A DNA stretch of 64,000 bases, taken from positions 372,001 through 436,000 of the forward strand of contig NZ_WRXN01000005.1 in assembly GCF_009758205.1 (NCBI RefSeq), given 5' to 3'. The stretch is from Chitinophaga tropicalis (GTDB taxonomy: Bacteria; Bacteroidota; Bacteroidia; Chitinophagales; Chitinophagaceae). Under the pieces are notes generated by a model. The model was given only the letters and a program-made list of their open reading frames with translations, had not been told where the DNA came from and ran no database searches. The translations under genes were made by a program, and so were the position numbers. Positions 27,479 to 36,170 of the stretch are shown here, one piece after another (the stretch's first letter is position 1; every line of letters starts with the position of its first letter).

Positions 27479-30400
27479 ATGAACCTGATAAGAACAGCAT
27501 TACGCAAACCCATAACCATACTGGTGATAGTAGCCGCCCTTTTCTTCTTTGGAATAGGCGCGATACGCACCATCAAGATAGATATATTCCCCAAGCTGGA
27601 CCTGCCGGTAATGTATATAGCGCATCCGTTTGGAGGATATACGCCTAACCAGATGGAAGCTTATTTCGGTAAGCAGTACATCAACGTGCTGCTTTATGTG
27701 AATGGTATTAAAACTATTGAAACAAAGAATATACAGGGCCTCACATTGATGAAAGTGAGTTTCTATCCCGGCACTAATATGGCCCAGGCACAGGCAGAGC
27801 TCAGTGCATTCTGTAACCGTATACAGGCTATCTTTCCACCGGGTTCGCAGCCTCCTTTCATCATCCGTTTTGACGCATCTACGCTGCCTGTGGGGCAGCT
27901 GGTATTAAGCAGCCCTATCCGCAGTAACAATGAGCTGCTGGACCTTGCCAATACATATGTCCGTTCATCATTCACCTCCATTCCCGGCCTGGTGTCGGCG
28001 CCTCCTTTTGGAGGTAACCTTCGTACGGTGGTGATCAAGGCAGATCCTGAGCTGCTGCGTGCGCATAACATGACGCCGGACCAGCTGGTGGAGGCCCTGC
28101 GTATTAACAACCAGACCTCTCCTTCCGGCAACGTGCGTATTGGTGATGTGAACTATATCACACCTGCCAATACTGCTATCAGGACAGTGAAAGATTTTGA
28201 GAACATCCCTCTCTATAAAGGAGGAGTGCAGAACCTTTACCTGCGTGATGTTGCAAGTGTAGAAGATGGCGCAGATATTACTGCTGGTTATGCGCTGGTG
28301 AACGGACGCCGTTCCGTGTATCTCAGCGTTGCCAAAGCGGGTGATGCTTCTACCTGGGAAGTGGTGCAGAAGATGAAGGCAGCGTTACCTAAATTCCAGG
28401 CGCAGCTGCCGGAAGATGTGAAGCTGACCTACGAATTTGACCAGTCAGTATATGTGATCAATGCTGTGAAAAGCCTGATCAGTGAAGGTACTATAGGCGC
28501 TATCCTGACGGGGTTAATGGTACTTATGTTCCTGGGTGACCCGCGTGGCGCTCTTATTGTGATCCTCACCATTCCTACCTCTGTTATTGCGGCGGTGTTA
28601 TGTCTGAAGATAGCAGGTCAAACCATTAACATCATGACGTTGAGTGGTCTGGCACTTGCCATCGGGATACTGGTAGATGAGAGTACGGTGACGATAGAGA
28701 ATATTCACCAGCATCTTGATATGGGTAAGCCTAAGGGGCTGGCTATATGGGATGCGTGTAAGGAAATAGCCTTTCCCAAGCTGCTCATTCTTTTCTGTAT
28801 ACTGGCGGTGTTTGCCCCTGCGTTCACTATGGGCGGCATTCCCGGCTCACTCTTCCTTCCGCTGGCGCTGGCGATAGGTTTTGCGATGGTCATCTCTTAT
28901 TTCCTGGCGCAGACCTTTGTGCCTATCATGGCTAACTGGCTGATGAAGGAGCATAAACATCACCCGGAATATAATCCTGAGCTGCATAAGAATACATGGA
29001 ACGAGAAGAAGGAACTGGTAGAGAGAGCGGATTCCAACAAGGATGGAAAGATATCTTTCTTTGAAAAGGTACGTGGCCGTTTCATGCGTTTTATCAACAG
29101 GATCATGCCTGCGCGTAAAGTGGTAGTAAGTCTTTACCTGATACTGGGTATAGGGCTTGTGCTGGTCCTTATCAACATTATAGGCCGTGATGTGTTACCA
29201 CGTGCCAATGGCAGCCAGTTCCAGCTCAGGTTACGTGCACCGGAAGGTACCAGGATGGAACGTACGGAAGAAAAGACCATTAAGGCCATTAATATCATTA
29301 AGGATATCGTGGGACCGGAGAATGTGGCCATTACTTCTTCCTATGTGGGCCAGCATCCCGGTCAGTTCTCCATCAGTCCTATTTACCTGTTTATGAGCGG
29401 TCCGCAGGAATCGGTGATACAGGTAGCGTTGTCAGAGCATTACAAAACTGATCTTGATGAGCTGAAAGATAAGATCAGGGAAAAGCTGAAGGCAGCAGAG
29501 CCGGATGTGAAACCATCTTTCGAGCCAATTGAGCTGACAGATAAGATACTCAGCCAGGGTTCTCCTACTCCTGTGGAGGTAAGGGTTTCGGGCAGGAATA
29601 AGCAGTTGAATGAACAGTATGCCGCAAAGATCATAGAGAAGCTGCAAAAGATACCTTACCTGCGTGATGTGCAGCTGGGGCAGTCTACCAAATATCCTTC
29701 GCTGAGAATTACGATAGACCGTATACGGGCGGCGCAGCTGGGTGTGGATGTAGGAGATATTTCCCGTTCTCTCACGGCATCTACTTCTTCATCACGTTAT
29801 ACGGAGAAGAACATCTGGATAGATGAGAAGTCTAACCTGAGTTATAGTGTGCAGGTGTTAGTACCTGAAAATAAGATGACGGACATACAGGATATAGCTG
29901 AGATCCCGGTGCTGAAAAGTGCGAGCAGACCTGTACTGGGAGATGTTGCTACTATTACGAGGGATACAACTTACGGCGAAGCTGACAACCTGGGAGCTAT
30001 ACCTACGCTGTCAGTGACAGCCAATACGAGTGATATTGACCTGGGTACTGCCACTAAAGATGTGAATGCCGCTATTGCATCGCTGGGTGAGCTGCCCCGT
30101 GGTCTGAACATGGAGATGATTGGTCTGAGCCAGACGCTTACCGATACGCTGGACAGCCTGCAGTCAGGTTTGCTGGTGGCTATTGTGGTGATCTTCCTGA
30201 TGCTGGCCGCCAATTTCCAGTCGTTCAAAGTATCTATGGTGGTATTGTCTTCTGTACCTGCGGTACTGATAGGGTCACTTGCTTTACTGTTGCTTACCGG
30301 CTCTACACTGAACCTGCAATCTTATATGGGTATCATCATGTCAGTAGGTGTATCTATTTCCAATGCGGTGCTGCTTATTACGAATGCAGAGCAATTGCGT

Positions 30401-30709
30401 CTCAACAACGGCGATGCGCTGCTCTCTGCCAAAGAAGCGGTAGCTTTGCGTTTACGTCCTATCCTGATGACCAGCCTTGCCATGGTGGCGGGCATGATAC
30501 CTATGGCCAGCGGCCTGGGAGAATCCGGTGATCAGACCTCTCCACTGGGACGCGCCGTTATAGGCGGACTGGTAGCCTCTACTTTCAGTACCCTTTTTAT
30601 CCTGCCGCTTGTATTTGCATGGGCACAGGGCAAAGCATCTGTACAGTCTGTATCACTTGATCCGGAAGATAAACAAAGTAAAAACTATGTACCATCCTTA
30701 TATGAATAG
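27479..30709 (+). CDS. RND (AcrB/HAE1-like) efflux transporter with an EF-hand-like loop
   Basis: 1076 residues, the normal size for proton-driven RND pumps. Twelve TM helices in two halves, TM1 at about 10-30 and the second half starting near 550, with two large periplasmic porter domains. The TM4 relay site reads GILVDEST, with D400 and Glu401 where many pumps have two Asp. The cytoplasmic linker between TM6 and TM7 contains DSNKDGKISFFE (518-529), which fits the 12-residue EF-hand calcium loop at positions 1, 3, 5, 6, 8 and 12. That is not a usual feature of RND pumps. Gene order is outer-membrane protein, pump, adaptor. Substrate unknown (drugs, bile-like compounds or lipids are possible). 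Confidence 0.93.
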   Translation: MNLIRTALRKPITILVIVAALFFFGIGAIRTIKIDIFPKLDLPVMYIAHPFGGYTPNQMEAYFGKQYINVLLYVNGIKTIETKNIQGLTLMKVSFYPGTNMAQAQAELSAFCNRIQAIFPPGSQPPFIIRFDASTLPVGQLVLSSPIRSNNELLDLANTYVRSSFTSIPGLVSAPPFGGNLRTVVIKADPELLRAHNMTPDQLVEALRINNQTSPSGNVRIGDVNYITPANTAIRTVKDFENIPLYKGGVQNLYLRDVASVEDGADITAGYALVNGRRSVYLSVAKAGDASTWEVVQKMKAALPKFQAQLPEDVKLTYEFDQSVYVINAVKSLISEGTIGAILTGLMVLMFLGDPRGALIVILTIPTSVIAAVLCLKIAGQTINIMTLSGLALAIGILVDESTVTIENIHQHLDMGKPKGLAIWDACKEIAFPKLLILFCILAVFAPAFTMGGIPGSLFLPLALAIGFAMVISYFLAQTFVPIMANWLMKEHKHHPEYNPELHKNTWNEKKELVERADSNKDGKISFFEKVRGRFMRFINRIMPARKVVVSLYLILGIGLVLVLINIIGRDVLPRANGSQFQLRLRAPEGTRMERTEEKTIKAINIIKDIVGPENVAITSSYVGQHPGQFSISPIYLFMSGPQESVIQVALSEHYKTDLDELKDKIREKLKAAEPDVKPSFEPIELTDKILSQGSPTPVEVRVSGRNKQLNEQYAAKIIEKLQKIPYLRDVQLGQSTKYPSLRITIDRIRAAQLGVDVGDISRSLTASTSSSRYTEKNIWIDEKSNLSYSVQVLVPENKMTDIQDIAEIPVLKSASRPVLGDVATITRDTTYGEADNLGAIPTLSVTANTSDIDLGTATKDVNAAIASLGELPRGLNMEMIGLSQTLTDTLDSLQSGLLVAIVVIFLMLAANFQSFKVSMVVLSSVPAVLIGSLALLLLTGSTLNLQSYMGIIMSVGVSISNAVLLITNAEQLRLNNGDALLSAKEAVALRLRPILMTSLAMVAGMIPMASGLGESGDQTSPLGRAVIGGLVASTFSTLFILPLVFAWAQGKASVQSVSLDPEDKQSKNYVPSLYE

Positions 30710-30710
30710 T

Positions 30711-31832
30711 ATGAACAACATAAAAGCATTCGCTCTCACGATATTTTGCGGTATACCGGCAGCATTGCTGCTGAGCAGCTGCGGACAGACAGAAGGTAAA
30801 GCAGAGAACAAAAGCCCTGTTGCAGAGGCGCCTGCCGTAGCTGCTGTGACCCTTCACAAAGGAAAACTCTCTTCTTCACTGCAGATACCCGGGGAGCTGA
30901 TAGCTTTCCAGCAGGTGGATATTTATGCTAAAGTGAACAGCTTCGTTAAAAAGCTGAATGTGGATGTAGGTTCTGAGGTAAGCGCAGGTACCCTGCTGGC
31001 TACTATGGAGGCTCCGGAGATCAGTTCACAGCTGGCAGGTGCGGAATCAAAGCTGAAATCGCAGGAGGCGGTTTACCTGGCCAGCAAGGCTAACTATGAC
31101 CGTTTGCATGAGACCAGTCTTACGCCCGGTACTGTTTCAAAGAATGACCTGGATATTGCCCTGGCCCGTCAGAATTCTGACAAGGCTCAGCTGGATGCAG
31201 CGAGGGCTGCTTACAGGGAAATTGCCGATACCCGGAACTACCTGGAGATACGCGCGCCATTTTCAGGCGTTATAACGGCCAGAAATGTAAGTGCCGGGGC
31301 CTATGTAGGGCCAAGCGGCAAAGGCTCCGAATTTCCCCTGTTTACGTTGCAGGAACAGAAGAAACTTCGCCTGGTCATCTCCGTACCGGAAGCGTACACC
31401 AGTTACCTGGGTAATAACAGCGAAGTGGAGTTCACGGTAAAGGCTTTTACCGGCAAGACATTCGCTGCCAGGGTGAACCGCCTGGCAGGTGCGCTGGACA
31501 ACCGTTTGCGGTCCCAGCGTATAGAAATGGATGTTCCGAACAATGATAAAAAACTGCTGCCCGGTATGATAGCCGAGGTGCATATCCCGATGAACACAGC
31601 AGACAGCGCATTCATCGTTCCGAAGACAGCCGTGGTTAATTCAACAGTAAATGTATTTGTGGTAAGGGTGGTAAATGGTAAAGCAGAAAGGGTACAGGTA
31701 CAGACAGGGCGCGAAGCTGACGGGAACATTGAAATATACGGAAACCTCAATCCTGGCGATACGATAGTATCGGTAGCCACGGAGGAGCTTAGAGAAGGAC
31801 AAGAGCTGAAGAATGTTAAAACAGGCAAGTAG
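30711..31832 (+). CDS. RND periplasmic adaptor (membrane fusion) lipoprotein
   Basis: About 373 residues from the ATG at 30711; an ATG at 30702 overlaps the pump stop and is equally possible. Lipobox LSSC near residue 25. Layout of membrane-fusion proteins: a lipoyl/biotinyl-like half (QQVDIYAKVNSFVKKLNVDVGSEVSAG), a helical hairpin (about 105-175), the second lipoyl half (EIRAPFSGVITARNVSAGAYV), a beta barrel and a membrane-proximal domain ending NLNPGDTIVSVA. It links the RND pump to the TolC duct. Confidence 0.92.
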   Translation: MNNIKAFALTIFCGIPAALLLSSCGQTEGKAENKSPVAEAPAVAAVTLHKGKLSSSLQIPGELIAFQQVDIYAKVNSFVKKLNVDVGSEVSAGTLLATMEAPEISSQLAGAESKLKSQEAVYLASKANYDRLHETSLTPGTVSKNDLDIALARQNSDKAQLDAARAAYREIADTRNYLEIRAPFSGVITARNVSAGAYVGPSGKGSEFPLFTLQEQKKLRLVISVPEAYTSYLGNNSEVEFTVKAFTGKTFAARVNRLAGALDNRLRSQRIEMDVPNNDKKLLPGMIAEVHIPMNTADSAFIVPKTAVVNSTVNVFVVRVVNGKAERVQVQTGREADGNIEIYGNLNPGDTIVSVATEELREGQELKNVKTGK

Positions 31833-31855
31833 AAAGGATTAGTACAAGAGAAAAT

Positions 31856-31890
31856 GAAAGGCGTCCTGCTGTCAGGGACGCCTTTCTTAT
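31856..31890 (+). terminator. Terminator of the efflux operon
   Basis: A perfect 11-bp stem GAAAGGCGTCC (31856-31866) with GGACGCCTTTC (31876-31886), then TTATTTTC. It lies between the adaptor stop and the convergent protease gene and could serve both. Confidence 0.8.
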
Positions 31891-31899
31891 TTTCTTTAA

Positions 31900-33312
31900 T
31901 TACTGGATCAGCACCTTTTTGGTAAAGGTGTTCTTTCCGTTCTTTACTACGAGGATGTAAAACCCACCTGCTATTTTGCCGGTGTTCACTATTACGCGTT
32001 GTGTGTTTTCCTTCCTGTACAATGCTACTTTCTTATTCACGTCTACCAGCTGTATCTGCACCGGGGCGGAGGCATCATACTTTGGCACTTCTACGGTGAG
32101 GCTGCCGTTGTTCACTACCGGGTTGGGATATGCCAGCAGTTCTTCACCAGCCACTTTATCTGCCGCTACTGCAGCATTTGCAGAAACTACGATAGAAGAG
32201 ACCTTGTCGTTCCAGGCAGGTATGTCCAGCAGTGCTACATCTGAACTAAGCGTAAGGGAGGCGCCGGAGAAGTTATCGTCAGCATACAGGGTTACGGTGT
32301 AACCGGGTGTTACCTTCAGTGAAGTGATATCATCGTTACGCGCTCCGTAAGCTTTCAGCTGAGACAGCGTGTAGCTGCCGGCGGGGAGATACACGCCATA
32401 ACCGCCATAGTTGTAGTCCTGGAATAATGAAACGGCAATGGGGGCTACGCTGTAAGCAAAGGGATAATCCTGCCGGGCCTTTACGAACTGGGCTTCATAT
32501 TCGGCTGTCCAGCCGAAAGCGGTAGTGGCCTGTGCTTTCAGGTTTGTGCCTGCAGCGCCGCTCCAGAAATGAACGAACTCGCCCATGTTCATGCTGCCAT
32601 ATTCGGTACCTGTTCTTTTGAAATAGAGTGCCAGTTGTACAAAATAGCGGTTGAGCACCTGTGCGCCGCCGTACTGGTTGTAAATGGGATAGAACCAGTC
32701 CCTGAACCAGGCGGTGTTGGCCCGTGGGAAGGCGTCCCTGGAGGCGGTAAAGTCATTATATGCTGTGGTGGCCCGTGATGTTAGTCCCAGGGCATTGTAC
32801 ACATCATAAATGAAGATCTCAGCCCATTTGCTGTCTCCCCAGATGCCGAAGGCTGGTGAGCCGTGCAGGTTCTTACCGCCCAGTTCCACGATATGTGCAA
32901 CTTCGTGTGTAACCAGGTTATAGTCTCCCTGGGTGGCGCTGGTGAAAGGACCTGCACCTACATCGATCAGGTTGCGGTTGTCATGGCTGGCGTCGAAATA
33001 AGTGGAGGGGTGACCGCCGCTGTATTTGCCTGTGTGGAAGATGGCAAACAGGCGTGGGTCGGCGCCAAAGGAGCCATAGGTCCTTTTGGTGTAACGCCAT
33101 ACATCGCTGAGATACTGGTTGGGCCAGGTTACTGAGCGGCTTACGTCGTTGTCAAAGTAAAGCGCCAGGTCGTTGTCGTAGAATACACGACTGACCAGCT
33201 GGTTATGTTCAAACCAGTGTTCCTGCCATGTTTCCGGCGGAGTTTGGGCTTTTGCAGGGAGAAGAGGGAGAAGGAAGAGTGCCAGCAGCACTGAAAGTAA
33301 TTGTCTTTTCAT
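31900..33312 (-). CDS. Secreted zincin metalloprotease with beta/gamma-crystallin repeats and T9SS type A tail
   Basis: 470 residues. Signal peptide 1-22 (ends AKAQ). The catalytic domain (about 30-290) has HEVAH (136-140), with E165 in KWAEIF as likely third zinc ligand (gluzincin-like). Two beta/gamma-crystallin Greek-key motifs follow (about 304-385), each starting with an aromatic-rich segment (LFQDYNYGGYG, LYADDNFSGAS) and carrying the calcium-clamp motifs NDDITS and NDKVSS. The last about 75 residues (AYPNPVVNNGSLTVEV ... GGFYILVVKNG...KKVLIQ) are a type A sorting domain of type IX secretion. It would be an extracellular or surface protease with calcium-stabilised binding modules. Monocistronic. 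Confidence 0.9.
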   Translation of the reverse strand: MKRQLLSVLLALFLLPLLPAKAQTPPETWQEHWFEHNQLVSRVFYDNDLALYFDNDVSRSVTWPNQYLSDVWRYTKRTYGSFGADPRLFAIFHTGKYSGGHPSTYFDASHDNRNLIDVGAGPFTSATQGDYNLVTHEVAHIVELGGKNLHGSPAFGIWGDSKWAEIFIYDVYNALGLTSRATTAYNDFTASRDAFPRANTAWFRDWFYPIYNQYGGAQVLNRYFVQLALYFKRTGTEYGSMNMGEFVHFWSGAAGTNLKAQATTAFGWTAEYEAQFVKARQDYPFAYSVAPIAVSLFQDYNYGGYGVYLPAGSYTLSQLKAYGARNDDITSLKVTPGYTVTLYADDNFSGASLTLSSDVALLDIPAWNDKVSSIVVSANAAVAADKVAGEELLAYPNPVVNNGSLTVEVPKYDASAPVQIQLVDVNKKVALYRKENTQRVIVNTGKIAGGFYILVVKNGKNTFTKKVLIQ

Positions 33313-33663
33313 GATGAATGGATTTAAATTAAGGGAAAAGTTGACGGACGTGTTTTATCCGCCGGTAGATACTACCGGATAAATACTTTTTAAAAGCCAT
33401 TGGCCTTCCATTCAAAAGCAGCAAACAGACCTGAGAAAGCGCGGGCGGTTATACGTGGAAGATTTTATTACCGGTCCGGCCCCTGTCTTTATAGATGTTG
33501 ACAGGTTATGGTATATTATGATTATTTAAATATACGAAGAATTTCATTTCTGCAAAAAGGTTTTAGCAAATAGTAATGTATCGGTTTTATTTTTTGTGAG
33601 AGAAAGCCTGGTCTTGCGGGCCGAACTGAGAAAAAAGAATACTTTCGGACATAAATCCATTGC
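33313..33663. other. Divergent promoter region of protease and cyclase genes
   Basis: 351 bp without a gene. It contains a hairpin/palindrome around CCGGTAGATACTACCGG (33362-33378) about 50 bp upstream of the protease start, flanked by TTATCC and GGATAA, which could be an operator. A near -7 box TACTTTCG (around 33639) lies upstream of the cyclase. Confidence 0.45.
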
Positions 33664-34701
33664 ATGAACCGGAGAACCGCCTTCAAATTCAGGCAGCTGG
33701 GCCTATTAACAGCGGTATGGCTGATGATAGGAGTACTCATTGCCCTGTACGACCACTTTACGCTTCACACTCATATTTCTGCCGGGCCGGCAGCAGACTA
33801 TTCACTTCCCAGAGCTATTGTTGTTAACATGTGTGCGGCGTTAATAGGCGCTATACTGGGAGGCAGTCTTCTTGTTTTCTTTGTGAATGTGAAATTCCGG
33901 GACAAGTCGTATGGTTATACCATTGTGACCGTAATCGTGGCTTTTTCTGTTATCATTATACTTGTCAACATCATTCTGAAGGTAATAGCTGTAGCTAAAC
34001 CTGATTATAACAGGATGTGCAAGAACAGTCTTGTATGGGCTATTGTTGTGGCAGTTACGCAAATGGCCCTGCAGGTTAACAGTAAGTTCGGGTATGGAAT
34101 ATTCTGGGACATTATCCGCGGAAAATATAATACGCCCAAAGAGGAACGCAGGATCTTCATGTTCCTTGACCTGAATGCCTCCACTACTATTGCGGAACAG
34201 CTGGGAGATAAGCAATATCATGCTTTTCTCAAAGACTATTTCAGTGATATGACCAATCCTATACTGGATAATAAGGGGGAGATATATCAATATGCGGGGG
34301 ATGAGGTGATAGTGGCCTGGAAATATGAAGATGGTATCCAGAACAGCAAGTGTATACAATGTTTCTTTGATATCAAATACCACCTGCAAACACTGGAGGA
34401 GAAATACCGGCAGCGTTATGGTATTGTACCTTCTTTCAAAGCCGGGATCCATTGCGGGAAAGTAGTGGCGGGGGAAATAGGGATCATTAAAAGGGATATT
34501 ACCTATTCCGGCGATGTGCTGAACACTACGTCCAGGATACAGGGTATGTGTAAACAATTCAATGAAGAGATCATTGCATCTGCAGACCTGGTAGAAGAGC
34601 TGCATTTGCCGGGGAATTTTGTGAAGCAGACGCTGGGCGCTATAAAGCTGAGGGGAAAGGAAAGAGAAATGCAGCTGATAGCGTTAAAACCGGTTATATA
34701 G
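33664..34701 (+). CDS. Membrane-bound class III adenylate/guanylate cyclase
   Basis: 345 residues. Four TM helices (about 12-30, 50-73, 85-108, 122-137) precede one cyclase catalytic domain (about 160-345). The two metal-binding aspartates are D169 (FLDLNAS) and D213 (YAGDE); N287 and R291 (DVLNTTSRIQ) match the transition-state pair, and D284 one of the two base-selecting residues. The position that is Lys in adenylate cyclases (three before the Gly of AGD) is Gln209, so the nucleotide preference cannot be inferred. No cNMP effector is encoded nearby. Would act as a homodimer at the inner membrane. Confidence 0.88.
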   Translation: MNRRTAFKFRQLGLLTAVWLMIGVLIALYDHFTLHTHISAGPAADYSLPRAIVVNMCAALIGAILGGSLLVFFVNVKFRDKSYGYTIVTVIVAFSVIIILVNIILKVIAVAKPDYNRMCKNSLVWAIVVAVTQMALQVNSKFGYGIFWDIIRGKYNTPKEERRIFMFLDLNASTTIAEQLGDKQYHAFLKDYFSDMTNPILDNKGEIYQYAGDEVIVAWKYEDGIQNSKCIQCFFDIKYHLQTLEEKYRQRYGIVPSFKAGIHCGKVVAGEIGIIKRDITYSGDVLNTTSRIQGMCKQFNEEIIASADLVEELHLPGNFVKQTLGAIKLRGKEREMQLIALKPVI

Positions 34702-34712
34702 CTGATCAATAT

Positions 34713-34808
34713 TGTAAACCTGTTACGGGACCCGAAAGTTAGATTGTAAACTTCATACAGGGTTATCTAACAGAAGTGTAAACCTGTTCCAGGGCTATAC
34801 ACCCGGGT
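34713..34808 (+). repeat. Three degenerate 32-bp tandem units
   Basis: TGTAAAC begins at 34713, 34745 and 34777, exactly 32 bp apart. Units share TGTAAACCTGTTAC/TTCATACA/CTGTTCCA followed by GGG; the rest of each unit diverges. Confidence 0.6.
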
Positions 34809-34854
34809 AAATATTTAGTACGTGGTGCTAAAGTGATACCGCAATACATACACT

Positions 34855-34898
34855 AAACATGCTTAAGACATGCTTGAAACATGCCTGAAACATACCTG
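34855..34898 (+). repeat. Four 11-bp tandem units
   Basis: The units are AAACATGCTTA, AGACATGCTTG, AAACATGCCTG and AAACATACCTG, giving one repeat per helical turn of DNA. Confidence 0.75.
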
Positions 34899-35001
34899 AA
34901 AGTGGGAGTATCTATAGCGTATGACAACCTGTACCTTATAGCATGAAATGTTGATAAAAAGTTCTGAGTGAGGATGACTACTAATTTAAGCTGATACACT
35001 A

Positions 35002-35625
35002 TTAATGCTTCCTGGGTGCAATCCTGTAATCATCATCATTTATTCCTTTTACCCCTGCAGGCTTTTTCCGGCCGGGGACAGTATCTGGTTTTAAAATCTT
35101 TACGGGTGGCGTATATATGATAAAAGGCGAGTCGGCCGCTATACTGTCTGGCGCTACAGGGGGGAGTAAAACCGGCTTCTGAACAGATATTGTATCCGGT
35201 TTTGTGATAACGGGCTCACGGTGTTCAGGCGTTATCCTGGGGGGAGCCAAAGGAGAATCGGCAGGCAGCGGGGGTTGTACAGGCTGGATGACAGGAGCCG
35301 GGACCTTAACAGGTGGAACAGCCGGCTGTGGTGTGCTGGTGTTGTATTTCAGGGAAAGATAAATAATGATTGCGATAACTGCTATGGCAGAGATAGAGAG
35401 TGAAGCAATCTTCAGTATTGTGTTGTTAAGTCTGAACAGATCTTCAGGGCGTGGAGGCTTAGTTTGCGGAGGCTCGGGTTGTGGATCTTCAGGTTGTGGG
35501 TTTTCGGGCATTTCAATGTCCAGCTGTGTGCTTATCCGGTTCCAGATAGCATCTTCCATAGCGGGCACAGATAGCTGTTCCAGCTTGCGGGCGATAATGA
35601 TTTCATATGTTTCTCTTTTATTCAT
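35002..35625 (-). CDS. Putative anti-sigma factor with proline-rich periplasmic region
   Basis: 207 residues. A cytoplasmic N-terminal part (1-75; IWNRISTQLDIEM, then proline/glutamate-rich QPEDPQPEPPQ), one TM helix (about 77-95, ISISAIAVIAIIIYL-like) and a proline-rich periplasmic part (100-190). No conserved zinc-binding HC...C motif is seen, so the assignment rests on topology and on the 4-bp overlap with the sigma gene upstream (start 35625, sigma stop 35622). Would hold the sigma factor at the membrane. Alternative: an unrelated membrane protein co-expressed with it. Confidence 0.65.
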   Translation of the reverse strand: MNKRETYEIIIARKLEQLSVPAMEDAIWNRISTQLDIEMPENPQPEDPQPEPPQTKPPRPEDLFRLNNTILKIASLSISAIAVIAIIIYLSLKYNTSTPQPAVPPVKVPAPVIQPVQPPLPADSPLAPPRITPEHREPVITKPDTISVQKPVLLPPVAPDSIAADSPFIIYTPPVKILKPDTVPGRKKPAGVKGINDDDYRIAPRKH

Positions 35626-36164
35626 CCAGTGTGTAACTGTAATGTTTGTTTAAGGATCTTTCTTGCTTCGCTCAGGTGCCATTTACTTGTACCTTCGCTG
35701 ATGTTTAGTTTTACTGCTATTTCTTTGTGTGTATGCCCCTCCATGACATATAGTATGAAAACCGCGTGAGTGGCGGGAGGTAATTTTTTGATGATGGTCA
35801 TGATATCTTCTGCCTGCAGCCTGTCGATAGCATTGTTGTCAATATGCGGATCGGCTACTTCTTCTATTTCGATGGGATTAAATTTACCCAGGCTTTTAAT
35901 ATGATCTATGCCTTCGTTGGCAACAATGCGTTTGAGCCAGGCGTAAAATGAGCCTTTCTGCGGATCGTAAGTATGGAGGCTTTTAAAGGCCTTTACAAAT
36001 GCAAGGCTCATAATATCTGCCGCATCTGCTTCATTCCGGGCGTAACGCAAAGCAATGGACATGGCAAAGCCGTAGAACTGCCGGTACAGCTGTTCCTGGG
36101 CCTTACGGTTATTGGCAAGGCAACCTTCAATCAGTAATGATATGTCCTGCTCCTGGCTTTGCAA
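35622..36164 (-). CDS. ECF RNA polymerase sigma-70 factor
   Basis: 180 residues. Region 2 (about 22-90) includes LYRQFYGFAMSIALRYARNEADAADIM and the -10 recognition stretch, and region 4 (about 118-175) carries a helix-turn-helix ending EGHTHKEIAVKLNISEGT. It directs RNA polymerase to a small regulon in response to an envelope signal. It is flanked by a putative anti-sigma downstream (4-bp overlap) and a lipoprotein upstream (6-bp gap), forming one operon of three. Confidence 0.9.
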   Translation of the reverse strand: MQSQEQDISLLIEGCLANNRKAQEQLYRQFYGFAMSIALRYARNEADAADIMSLAFVKAFKSLHTYDPQKGSFYAWLKRIVANEGIDHIKSLGKFNPIEIEEVADPHIDNNAIDRLQAEDIMTIIKKLPPATHAVFILYVMEGHTHKEIAVKLNISEGTSKWHLSEARKILKQTLQLHTG

Positions 36165-36170
36165 GTGTTA

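Larger units (their letters stand above)
34702..35001. other. 300-bp convergent intergenic region with two sets of phased repeats
   Basis: Lies between the 3' ends of the cyclase and the anti-sigma gene. It contains the 32-bp and 11-bp tandem repeats listed separately and no open frame. No intrinsic terminator is obvious. Confidence 0.55.

Noticed and set aside
29021..29065. Fusion of a separate calcium-binding protein into the RND pump
   Set aside because: Only one 12-residue loop fits EF-hand spacing and there are no paired helices of a full EF-hand domain, so it is kept as a loop-like match only.
33590..33640. Fourth copy of the TTGCTCA element (TTTTTTGTGAGAGAAAG)
   Set aside because: TGAGAG is present but no TTGCTCA arm or complementary stem lies upstream.
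34713..34898. Possible CRISPR array
   Set aside because: Only three 32-bp units with no distinct unique spacers between conserved repeats; the 11-bp repeats are far too short and no cas genes are present.
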